Source: Rhodospirillales bacterium (GTDB lineage: Bacteria; Pseudomonadota; Alphaproteobacteria; Rhodospirillales; JADHTD01). Taken from it: a stretch of 12,015 nt of DNA. The notes beneath the pieces are model-generated. The model had not been told where the DNA came from, made no database searches, and worked only from the letters and a program-made list of their open reading frames with translations. Shown here one piece after another: positions 1 to 8,668 of the stretch; positions within the stretch are counted from its first letter, which is position 1; the number at the start of each line of letters is the position of its first letter. Position numbers and translations under genes: made by a program. The DNA lies in contig JADHTD010000052.1 in the NCBI GenBank assembly GCA_016776525.1, forward strand, positions 1 through 12,015, read 5' to 3'.

Positions 1-273
1 CATTTCCTTGAGGTCGAATTCCTCGACGCGCTGTTCATCTGGCGTGATGGTGGCGCACTTGACGCCGACGCCGTACTGCTGGATGGCCTTGGCGGCGTCG
101 ATGGTGATCCGGTCGTCGGTCTGGTCACGCATCTCGACGCTGAGGTCGTAATACTTCAGGTCGATGTCCAGGTAGGGCAGGATCAGCTTGTCCTTGATGA
201 AGTCCCAGATGATGCGGGTCATTTCGTCGCCGTCGAGCTCGACGACGGGGGTTTTAACCTGGATTTTCGGCAT
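1..273 (-). CDS. icd: NADP-dependent isocitrate dehydrogenase, dimeric type (5' part only)
   Basis: Oxidatively decarboxylates isocitrate to 2-oxoglutarate with NADP+, in the cytoplasmic TCA cycle. Only the first 91 codons lie in the window; the gene runs off its left edge. The start ATG at 273-271 gives MPKIQVKTPVVELDGDEMTR, the standard N-terminus of the homodimeric (eukaryotic/alphaproteobacterial) enzyme. The segment KCATITPDEQR at residues 72-82 aligns position for position with human IDH1, where this Thr/Lys loop contacts NADP and isocitrate. The ribosome binding site is weak (a purine-rich AGCGAG stretch). It lies downstream of the monomeric isocitrate dehydrogenase on the same strand, separated by 235 bases that hold an intrinsic terminator, so it probably has its own promoter, which I could not identify. 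The family call is secure; integrity of the rest cannot be judged. Confidence 0.95.
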   Translation of the reverse strand, partial: MPKIQVKTPVVELDGDEMTRIIWDFIKDKLILPYLDIDLKYYDLSVEMRDQTDDRITIDAAKAIQQYGVGVKCATITPDEQRVEEFDLKEM

Positions 274-384
274 GGTTTTGCTCGCTTAAACTCTGAATCA
301 ATGCCCTCAAGCGCCGGGCAGGCTGCGCGCCTCAATGGCGCTAGTCGCTTCGCTCCGTGAATTCCTGCGAAAGCGCAAATCTCC

Positions 385-422
385 AAAAGAAAGGCGAGCC
401 CGGATTTTTCTCCAGGCTCGCC
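385..422 (-). terminator. Rho-independent terminator after the monomeric IDH gene
   Basis: The arms GGCGAGCC (393-400) and GGCTCGCC (415-422) are perfectly complementary over 8 bp. Three further pairs follow after one mismatch (402-404 with 411-413). Read on the minus strand the stem is followed by TTTCTTTT (392-385), the expected U-rich tail. It lies about 90 bases past the stop codon of the monomeric isocitrate dehydrogenase and before the start of the dimeric one, so it should largely uncouple the two genes. Confidence 0.8.
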
Positions 423-508
423 CCCCAATGCTATTTATGACACCAAACCAATTATTCCAAGAACCTGTTCCAGGTGCGGTTGGGTTGGGGTCAAGCTCCC
501 GTAAATAA

Positions 509-2734
<2,226 letters not shown>

Positions 2735-2772
2735 CCCAAGATTCCTCCAGTAAAGAGTGAGCGGAACGTCCG

Positions 2773-2788
2773 CCGGGGTGCGCCCCGG
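2773..2788 (-). other. GC hairpin in the predicted 5' leader of the monomeric IDH gene
   Basis: CCGGGG-TGCG-CCCCGG forms a 6-bp all-GC stem with a four-base loop. It sits about 40-55 bases upstream of the start codon and inside the leader implied by the promoter call. It is too far from the ribosome binding site to mask it directly. It could stabilise the messenger or pause polymerase. It has no U tail, so it is not a terminator. Confidence 0.35.
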
Positions 2789-2823
2789 TCATTGGCGTAA
2801 AAGTTCTTCGCGCGGACGGCGGG

Positions 2824-2852
2824 ACCATACTCACCGGGACCCGGTTTGACAA
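2824..2852 (-). promoter_or_regulatory. Candidate sigma70-type promoter for the monomeric IDH gene
   Basis: On the minus strand TTGTCA (2852-2847) is followed after exactly 17 bases by TATGGT (2829-2824). The -35 box matches the TTGACA consensus at 5 of 6 positions and the -10 box matches TATAAT at 4 of 6. This would start transcription near 2817 with a leader of about 80 bases. It lies in the divergent region between this gene and the plus-strand membrane protein. Confidence 0.45.
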
Positions 2853-2879
2853 GATGGTGAGGGGTGGAATAGGAGGCAG

Positions 2880-2985
2880 ACGGTATAACCATATACATTT
2901 TAAGGTGTTAAAATATAACGATTTTCCCTTTTCTAGTGTATTTTTTGCTGAACGCCTCTATTATGAGAACTCGATTGTTTTTATG
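2880..2985 (+). promoter_or_regulatory. AT-rich upstream region of the membrane protein gene, probably holding its promoter
   Basis: This roughly 100-base stretch is strikingly AT-rich against the GC-rich flanks and carries several -10-like hexamers, for example TATAAC at 2914-2919 and TATTAT at 2959-2964. Neither has a convincing -35 box at 16-18 bases, so the exact promoter is not resolved. AT-rich leaders of this kind are also typical binding sites for xenogeneic-silencing or nucleoid proteins. Confidence 0.35.
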
Positions 2986-3005
2986 GGGTGGAGGGGAGCC
3001 CTGAC

Positions 3006-4232
3006 ATGGGAAACGGGATTAATTCATCACTTTCGGAAGACTCCGATTTCGAACTCATTGAGTCCGCGAAGAAGTTCCTGCGGGCTTTCAGGGAAAAACC
3101 GCTGGATACCACGGCCGTCATCTGGCGGGAAATTCGCCGATATATGCGGAAATACGACCCGATCATCATTATGGCAGGATTGCTGGCGATTTTTTATCAG
3201 GAATATGTCACCTGGGGCCTGACACCGAACAGGCACGACTATCTTCTATTGTCCGGCTTCGGCATTGCCGGCGTCTTTTTATTTTTTTCGGCGAACCTGC
3301 GCCAGCGATTTGAATCCATGGGCGACCGTTTATTGGGTCAAGAACTGGTAATACTGCTCGATGCAGATAAACAGCCCCTGAAGAAGCAAAGCGACAACCG
3401 CAAGCGACGCCATGATCTTTCTGATTTCGTTGAATCCCGGGCCGCCCTCTGGGCCATGGCCGGTGCTGTTTTCATATGTTTTATCGGTGTTTATACCCTT
3501 CTGGTCATCATGAAAGGGGAAGATTTCCAGAACAAGGTTATCGTTATATTTGTTGGTGCCCTGTTCAGCGCCGCCATGGGAGCCCGCTACGGCCGTATGT
3601 TCAGTTTCGGCTGGAGGGGCATTTCCTATGAAAAACTGGGGGTTCGAATGAAACCGGTAGCCAATCATGTTGACGGGTTGGCTGGTTTCAAGCCGGTTGG
3701 CGATTTCTACTGGTTCCAGGCCCAATTGCTGCTGATACCGCTGATCTACCTGGCGGTCTGGATTATTATCTTTTTTAACTGGGAGGGTGTTTTCACGATA
3801 CCGGATACCGCCCTCGAAACGAGATACGGGCCGGTTACCCTGGATATCCTCAGGCGTATTTTTATTTTTATGTTCATCTTCATCCTGGCCCTACAGGTCT
3901 TCGCCTTTCTAGCTCCTCTGACCCGTGTCATGCGGGAACTGGAACGGCAAAAACGTAAGGCCCTATGGCTGATCGACCGGCGTTGCAGAAGAAACGACGC
4001 CCTGCGGCAATCCGTTCATGAATCCGGCGCAAAGCTGAACGCCGAGGATGAAGCCCTGGAAAAACTGAGATCGCTCTACAATCAGACCAACGCCATGCGG
4101 GTTTGGCCCATTCAGGCCCGTCGCATGCAATGGTTCTGGATCGAAAAGATCGGCATAGCCCTGATCACCTTAATCGCCAGCACCCCCGGCGGATTTCTTA
4201 AGGAAATCGCAGAATCCCTTTTTAAACCTTAA
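3006..4232 (+). CDS. Multi-pass membrane protein of unknown function
   Basis: A 408-residue protein I cannot assign to a named family. The ATG at 3006 is chosen because GGAGGGGAG lies about 7 bases upstream; a GTG at 2988 would sit before that site. After a charged cytoplasmic-looking N-terminus (1-50) there are hydrophobic segments near 53-70, 80-97, 147-168, 177-196, 238-258 and 283-303, plus a shorter one near 380-393. The motif HVDGLAGFKPVG at 221-232 precedes the fifth segment. It resembles the HPD-x-GGL-like motif I recall from uncharacterised bacterial membrane proteins. Residues 308-365 are highly charged and probably form a cytoplasmic helix or coiled coil, followed by RVWPIQ just before the last membrane segment. 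GC content is clearly lower than in its neighbours, which may be a membrane-protein effect or recent acquisition. It is divergent from the monomeric IDH gene and converges on the CHAT gene with 42 bases between stops, so it is transcribed alone. Confidence 0.85.
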   Translation: MGNGINSSLSEDSDFELIESAKKFLRAFREKPLDTTAVIWREIRRYMRKYDPIIIMAGLLAIFYQEYVTWGLTPNRHDYLLLSGFGIAGVFLFFSANLRQRFESMGDRLLGQELVILLDADKQPLKKQSDNRKRRHDLSDFVESRAALWAMAGAVFICFIGVYTLLVIMKGEDFQNKVIVIFVGALFSAAMGARYGRMFSFGWRGISYEKLGVRMKPVANHVDGLAGFKPVGDFYWFQAQLLLIPLIYLAVWIIIFFNWEGVFTIPDTALETRYGPVTLDILRRIFIFMFIFILALQVFAFLAPLTRVMRELERQKRKALWLIDRRCRRNDALRQSVHESGAKLNAEDEALEKLRSLYNQTNAMRVWPIQARRMQWFWIEKIGIALITLIASTPGGFLKEIAESLFKP

Positions 4233-4240
4233 TTAAGGGA
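4215..4240. terminator. Weak inverted repeat between convergent genes
   Basis: TCCCTT (4215-4220) can pair with AAGGGA (4235-4240) around a 14-base AT-rich loop, and the perfect palindrome CCTTAATTAAGG (4227-4238) overlaps the stop codon of the membrane protein gene. There is no proper U run on either side, so a terminator role for the two converging genes is only a possibility. Confidence 0.25.
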
Positions 4241-4274
4241 CTGCTTTCTCCCGTCAAGGCTAATGAATTACGGC

Positions 4275-7200
4275 TTAGGCCCCGCCGCCGTCGCCGACGA
4301 TGGCAAACGGCGCCCAGAAGATCGGATGAGCATAGGAGAAGCCGATTTTTTTGCCGAGCCGGGCCACTGCCTTGTCAATCATATGCAGGCGGGTGCGGCG
4401 CAGGGCCTCGGCCCGGCTGAGGCGCGGGTTATCGGCCTGCAGCTTAAACAGCGTCGTCATCAGCTCCGTGGTCGCCCCGGAATGCACCGGCCAGTTGGAG
4501 ACCAGCAGGGACCGCGCCCCGGCATAGAAGAAGGCCCGGCCCAGTCCGCTGACCGCCGAGGCGCCCTTGCCTTCGGCCGCCGCCGTGTTGCAGGCCGACA
4601 ATACGGCCCAGTCGGCATTGAGTTTAAGGCCGAGGATTTCCCCCATGGTCAGCAGGCCGTCTTCCTTGCCCCGCGTCACGCTGGGCGCCGACAGGGCCAG
4701 GGCCGGCTGCATGAGGCCGTTGAGGTCGCCCGGCACCAGGCCGTGAGTGGCGAACGAAATGACCCTGTAAGAGGTCAGGTCGAGGGATTTAACGGTGTCC
4801 TCGCTGGCCTTTTCGCCCAGGAACACATCGCGGCTGAGATCGGCCTTCATGACCTTGGCGATGGCGGTGATCTCGTCGCGGGAATCGGCCAGCCGGGGCA
4901 GATTTTCGATGGTTACGTTATCGGCAGAGCGGAGTTTCGGCGCACTGCGCAGCGAGGCCACCTGACGGCGGGCGGCGCGGCGGGCCGCCAGCTGCTGCGG
5001 CCGGTTAAAGAACGGATCGCCGAACCCGGCAAAGGGCCGGTCGGCCTTGCGGCCCTTGCGGACGCCGCGCAGGGATTTGAGGGAGGACACCGACGGCAGT
5101 ACGGTGACGGCATGGCTGCGGGCCAGCCAGGGTATGTCCCGGTAGCGGCTGAAGAGGACGCCCGATTCCGGTTTCAAGGTGACCGGGGCGGTCGGCAGCA
5201 GGGAGAACGGCAGCTGGCCCAGGGCGCCGTCGGTGATGACCAACAGGCTCTTGGCGTCCTTCCATCCGGCCTCGACGGGTTTGAGCAATTTGGCGAACAG
5301 GTCATAGGCCGATTTGGTGTCGAAGGCGGGGATGTCCCCCAGGCTGGCGATGGCGCCCGGATCGAGGGAAGTGCGCAAGGCCTCAACCCAGTTGTCCAGT
5401 TCATCGCGCCCCAGGGGGACGGCGGCATAGGCAATTTGACCCTCTTTCGGTACCGCCCAGACGAAGGTCTGCTTTTTGCCGGAGTAGATGCTCAACAAGG
5501 CCTCGCCGGACCGCAGGTGCTGGCGGGCCTGTGCCACGCTCAAGGGTTTCGGGTTGATCAGGCCGGCATAGTCGGGAAAGCGTTCCCCGATTTCCTTCAG
5601 CAGGGCTTCCCGGGCTTGTTGCAGGCTTTCCAGCCGTTGCCGCAATTCAGAAGCCGACCGGTCTCCGCTCGACAGGTTATTCAGCAACAGGGTGCTCAAT
5701 GCCGCTGCCCGATGGGCTGCATCCTGTTCCCGGCGAATCAAGTCCGCCAGTTCCGGATTGTCGACGGAGGCCCGCGCCGCACTGGCCGACAGCGCCTTGT
5801 CGACGACCTGCGAACGCAAGGCGCTGGCGATCCGGAAAGCCTCGCTCCGGGCATCAAATCCTTTGGGTAAAGTCAATGTATCCTTGCTCAACCGGGCCAG
5901 CAGGTTGAGGTAGCCTTCCAGCAGAAGGGTCCGTGAAAAGCTGGAGAAGGACGTCCCTCCGCCGGAACCGGCCGAAGTGCCGCCGTTTACGTCTTCCACG
6001 GCAGACATGCCCGCCCTGAAGTGACTGAGCGCCTCACGATCCCGGCCCAGGGAAGCCAGGGTCAAGCCGAGCAGGCTACGGGATACCAGCGTTTGCGCAC
6101 TATCTTCGCCGAAGAACCCGGCATTCTCCTTCACCAGGGACTCGATTTCAGGCAAAACGTCCTGTGCCCGACCGCCCAGGACATAGGCGAAGAAACGATC
6201 CACTGTTTTCTTGATGTATTTTTCAACCATCCAGGGGTCGTCCCCGACGGAACGTTCAATATCCCTGAATTTTTCATAAGACTGCACGTAATCGCCCAGG
6301 TTCAAATCAATGACGGCACCCATGAATTTACCGCCGATACTATCCAGGGCGGTTTCAGGGACCCCCACGGTCTTGTTGATCTGTATGACTTCCCCAACCA
6401 TCTGCCGGGCTTCATTGAGGCGCCCCTTTCTGATCAGGATGTCGGAAAAAGTGCGCATGGTACCGACGATGCGCCGGTGGTACTTGGTGCCGTAGCGGTC
6501 CAGCATGTTTTTCAGGGCATCCCGGATTTCCAGTTCGGCTTCGTTCAGCTTGCCGTCCCGGGCCAGCGAGCGGGCCAGGTGCCGCCAGTTGGCGTCCAGC
6601 CATTCCGGCCACTTATCAATTTGTCCGGTTGACCAGAAAGTATTTAAGGCTGTTCGGTAATTGCGGATGGCTTCCTTATATCTGCCCTTGTTGAGGGCAA
6701 TCGTCGCCTTGGCATTGACCGGATGAATGGTGGCCCAGGGGGATTGAGAACGGGAATACTTTTGCTCCGCCAACTTCTGATGTCGATCGGCTTTGGCAAA
6801 ATCACCGGACCAGGCATAGACCCGTGCCAGGCCGGCGTGGACATTGGCATTCCTCTCTTTCAAATTCAGTGCCCGTTCCAGCATTCGGGCGGTGGCCTGC
6901 CACCGACCGAGGCCCATTTCCAGCCATGCCGCCTTATGTATAATTTCTCCCAATTCGGGGCCGCTTAGGTTCTTTTCGGCAAGGCTGATGGCTTCACGCA
7001 TGACGTTGACGGCTTCGAGATTTTTTCCAAGGCGGTCCAGGGCCATGGCCCGGCCGTATAGGAAATGGGCGAGCTTACCTTTATCAGCCTTGACGTCGGC
7101 CGGGATCGGCTCGGCGGCACGCTGCTGCAGGGCCTTCACATGGTCCGGGCGTTGCGGCGGGAACTGTTCGAGGATTTTGGTAATGTCGCGGATAGTGCGC

Positions 7201-7340
7201 GGCGGCGCCTTGAAGGACTGGCCCTCGAAACTGGCGGTGATCTTCTTGGCTTCCTCGATGGAGACCGACGGCGTGGTCTGGCAACCGGCGACGAGAAACA
7301 GTGCGCCGGTGGCGCACACGATAATCCTTGAGCGAAACAT
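4275..7340 (-). CDS. Lipoprotein with TPR-like repeats and a C-terminal CHAT (caspase-like) protease domain
   Basis: The predicted 1021-residue lipoprotein starts at the ATG at 7340, chosen over an upstream in-frame start because GGGAGG lies 5 bases before it and it opens a lipoprotein signal peptide. The lipobox is VAGC with Cys20, followed by Gln21, which suggests outer-membrane sorting. Residues about 85-480 are helical with TPR-like pairs (ALDRLGKNLEAVNVMREAI, WLEMGLGRWQATARMLERAL, ALNKGRYKEAIRNYRTAL). A Gly/Ser-rich linker lies at 452-468 and a charged helix at 560-590. The CHAT domain occupies about 610-1015. It keeps the predicted catalytic His866 (ISFATHG) and Cys917 (LSACNT), the following GASAVSGLGRAFFYAGAR block, and the closing HPIFWAPFAIVGD. 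CHAT proteins are caspase-related peptidases usually acting on a partner protein, with TPRs for recognition; substrate unknown here. A LOG-family gene lies 92 bases upstream on the same strand. No gasdermin, CRISPR or other known CHAT partner is visible. Confidence 0.93.
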   Translation of the reverse strand: MFRSRIIVCATGALFLVAGCQTTPSVSIEEAKKITASFEGQSFKAPPRTIRDITKILEQFPPQRPDHVKALQQRAAEPIPADVKADKGKLAHFLYGRAMALDRLGKNLEAVNVMREAISLAEKNLSGPELGEIIHKAAWLEMGLGRWQATARMLERALNLKERNANVHAGLARVYAWSGDFAKADRHQKLAEQKYSRSQSPWATIHPVNAKATIALNKGRYKEAIRNYRTALNTFWSTGQIDKWPEWLDANWRHLARSLARDGKLNEAELEIRDALKNMLDRYGTKYHRRIVGTMRTFSDILIRKGRLNEARQMVGEVIQINKTVGVPETALDSIGGKFMGAVIDLNLGDYVQSYEKFRDIERSVGDDPWMVEKYIKKTVDRFFAYVLGGRAQDVLPEIESLVKENAGFFGEDSAQTLVSRSLLGLTLASLGRDREALSHFRAGMSAVEDVNGGTSAGSGGGTSFSSFSRTLLLEGYLNLLARLSKDTLTLPKGFDARSEAFRIASALRSQVVDKALSASAARASVDNPELADLIRREQDAAHRAAALSTLLLNNLSSGDRSASELRQRLESLQQAREALLKEIGERFPDYAGLINPKPLSVAQARQHLRSGEALLSIYSGKKQTFVWAVPKEGQIAYAAVPLGRDELDNWVEALRTSLDPGAIASLGDIPAFDTKSAYDLFAKLLKPVEAGWKDAKSLLVITDGALGQLPFSLLPTAPVTLKPESGVLFSRYRDIPWLARSHAVTVLPSVSSLKSLRGVRKGRKADRPFAGFGDPFFNRPQQLAARRAARRQVASLRSAPKLRSADNVTIENLPRLADSRDEITAIAKVMKADLSRDVFLGEKASEDTVKSLDLTSYRVISFATHGLVPGDLNGLMQPALALSAPSVTRGKEDGLLTMGEILGLKLNADWAVLSACNTAAAEGKGASAVSGLGRAFFYAGARSLLVSNWPVHSGATTELMTTLFKLQADNPRLSRAEALRRTRLHMIDKAVARLGKKIGFSYAHPIFWAPFAIVGDGGGA

Positions 7341-7432
7341 GGAAGCCTCCCAACCCCTAGTATTCTTTCGCCACACTATATCAGATGGCCCCCCCGGCCT
7401 TCATCATCATTTTTTTGTGTAAAATAAGCCCA

Positions 7433-8017
7433 TCACAGGTGATCGGTGAGCACCACGTCCTGGGGTTCCGGGGCGTCGGCCAGGGCCGGGAAGACCTCGG
7501 CCGGGGTATCGACGACGGTGAACAGCTCGGCCGCCGCCGCATGGGCGAAATCCTGATCGATGATCTTCTCGACCATGCCCTTGAAGGGGTCCCAATAACC
7601 GCCCGCATTGAGCACGACGATCGGTTTCGAATGCTGGCGCAATTGCTTCCAGGTGATGATCTCGAAAGTTTCGTCCAGGGTGCCCAGCCCCCCCGGCAGG
7701 GTGATAAAGCCGTCCGAGAGTTCGAACATCTTGCGTTTGCGGTCGTGCATGTTGTCGACCAGGATCAGTTCGGTGAGCCCCGGGTCGCCGACTTCCAGTT
7801 CCATAATGAAATGGGGAATGACGCCGGTCACCGTGCCGCCTTCGGCCAGGACGGTATGGGCCAGGATACCCATGATGCCAATGCCGCCGCCGCCATAGAC
7901 CAGATTGACGCCGCGCTGGGCGATCTCGCGCCCCAGGGCGCGGGCCGCATCCGCATAGGCCTCATCGGCGCCCATTTTGGAACCGCAGAATACGCACAGG
8001 GAAGATATTTCGGTCAT
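7433..8017 (-). CDS. LOG-family protein (TIGR00730 type), putative nucleoside 5'-monophosphate phosphoribohydrolase
   Basis: Members hydrolyse cytokinin riboside or other nucleoside 5'-monophosphates to free base and ribose 5-phosphate, in the cytoplasm. The 194-residue length is normal. All family signatures are present: the Rossmann-like start LCVFCGSKMG, YGGGGIGIMG at 41-50, MHDRKRKM at 90-97 with the conserved Arg-Lys, and PGGLGTLDE at 108-116 with the conserved Glu. The ATG at 8017 is preceded by GAGGGAG, somewhat distant at about 11 bases. It is divergent from the cytochrome c' gene and precedes the CHAT lipoprotein gene by 92 bases, so the two may be co-transcribed. Many bacterial members lack demonstrated cytokinin activity and were historically mislabelled lysine decarboxylases; the exact substrate here cannot be read from sequence. 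Confidence 0.93.
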   Translation of the reverse strand: MTEISSLCVFCGSKMGADEAYADAARALGREIAQRGVNLVYGGGGIGIMGILAHTVLAEGGTVTGVIPHFIMELEVGDPGLTELILVDNMHDRKRKMFELSDGFITLPGGLGTLDETFEIITWKQLRQHSKPIVVLNAGGYWDPFKGMVEKIIDQDFAHAAAAELFTVVDTPAEVFPALADAPEPQDVVLTDHL

Positions 8018-8089
8018 CGGTCGGCGGCTCCCTCGTTGGGTTGGCGGGCGAAAATAAGGACATCCGGTGTCCGGGCCGTTCAGGATTCC

Positions 8090-8103
8090 TCACAGACTTG
8101 TGA
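8090..8103. promoter_or_regulatory. Inverted repeat in the divergent LOG / cytochrome region
   Basis: TCACA-GACT-TGTGA is a perfect 5-bp inverted repeat with a 4-base spacer, about 90 bases upstream of the cytochrome c' start and 70 bases upstream of the LOG start. It is a possible regulator binding site serving either gene. It does not match the TTGAT-N4-ATCAA FNR box, and no clear promoter was found next to it. The rest of 8018-8191 shows nothing I can name. Confidence 0.25.
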
Positions 8104-8191
8104 TGGGGCAAGGCCTAATTTGGCTTTCGCAGATGAATTGTCGGCGGCTAATGTCATTTATTCACTTAAACAGCATACGAGGGGGCTCGAC

Positions 8192-8650
8192 ATGCACACC
8201 ATCAAGAAACTCATTTTCGCTTTAATCGCTTTTACCGTCCTGGGACTGGCCCCGGCCGCCCCGGCGCTTGCCGATTCCGACGCCGACATCGCCCACCGCA
8301 AGACCGTCATGAAAGCCGTCGGCGGCACCATGAAGGGCCTGGCCATGATCGTCAAAAAGCAGGCCCCGGCCAAAAACGCCGACGCCCTGTCGCATGCCAT
8401 GTTCCAGTTATCTAAAGTGGTCCCTGACCTGTTCCCGGAAGGCTCCGACTTCGGCGAGACCGGCGCCAAAGAGGAAATCTGGTCGAAACCGGCCGAATTC
8501 AAAGCCGCCGTCGTGGCCTATCAGAGAGCCGCCCGGCATCTTTCCACGGTCGTTCATTCCGGCGACATGGGCGCCTTCGCCAAGGCCTTTGGGGCCATGG
8601 GAAAAACCTGCGGCGGCTGCCATAAACCGTTCCGGGTGAAAAAGAAGTAA
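8192..8650 (+). CDS. Class II c-type cytochrome (cytochrome c' / c-556 family), exported
   Basis: Periplasmic monoheme four-helix-bundle cytochrome of 152 residues. The start ATG at 8192 has GAGGGGG about 7 bases upstream. A signal peptide runs to about Ala27 (APALA before DSD). The single heme site CGGCH (140-144) is near the C-terminus, as in this family, followed by Arg148, which matches the conserved basic residue near the heme. By alignment from memory to the Alcaligenes cytochrome c', Arg36 matches Arg12 and Met40 falls where the distal Leu16 sits. A Met there suggests a six-coordinate, low-spin c-556 type rather than a five-coordinate gas-binding c'. EEIWSKPAEFKA at 94-105 is a further family signature. 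It is followed after 18 bases by a diheme cytochrome c gene, so the two probably form an operon. Role: electron carrier, or NO/CO handling if the distal site is open. Confidence 0.94.
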   Translation: MHTIKKLIFALIAFTVLGLAPAAPALADSDADIAHRKTVMKAVGGTMKGLAMIVKKQAPAKNADALSHAMFQLSKVVPDLFPEGSDFGETGAKEEIWSKPAEFKAAVVAYQRAARHLSTVVHSGDMGAFAKAFGAMGKTCGGCHKPFRVKKK

Positions 8651-8668
8651 GCGGACCGGAGCCATTTC

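Noticed and set aside
463..475. ACCTG-TTC-CAGGT inverted repeat after the monomeric IDH stop codon
   Set aside because: Only 5 bp with a three-base loop and no U run. The stronger hairpin at 393-422 explains termination.
2846..2851. Plus-strand TTGACA as a -35 box for the membrane protein gene
   Set aside because: No acceptable -10 hexamer lies 15-19 bases downstream. The overlapping minus-strand TTGTCA has a better partner at 17 bases.
4263..5870. A 535-codon open frame on the plus strand opposite the CHAT domain
   Set aside because: Its translation is Gly/Gln/Arg-rich low-complexity sequence typical of an antisense shadow, while the minus strand encodes a complete CHAT domain with catalytic residues.
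7341..7376. 12-codon N-terminal extension of the CHAT lipoprotein
   Set aside because: It would place hydrophilic residues ahead of the lipoprotein signal and cover the ribosome binding site of the better start at 7340.
7341..7432. Search for a promoter or terminator between the LOG and CHAT genes
   Set aside because: A TATAGT-like hexamer and a short ATCAC-AG-GTGAT repeat exist, but neither has the partner elements needed for a call.
7385..8191. In-frame upstream extension of the cytochrome c' gene
   Set aside because: It runs antisense through the LOG gene. The ATG at 8192 has a good ribosome binding site and starts a proper signal peptide.
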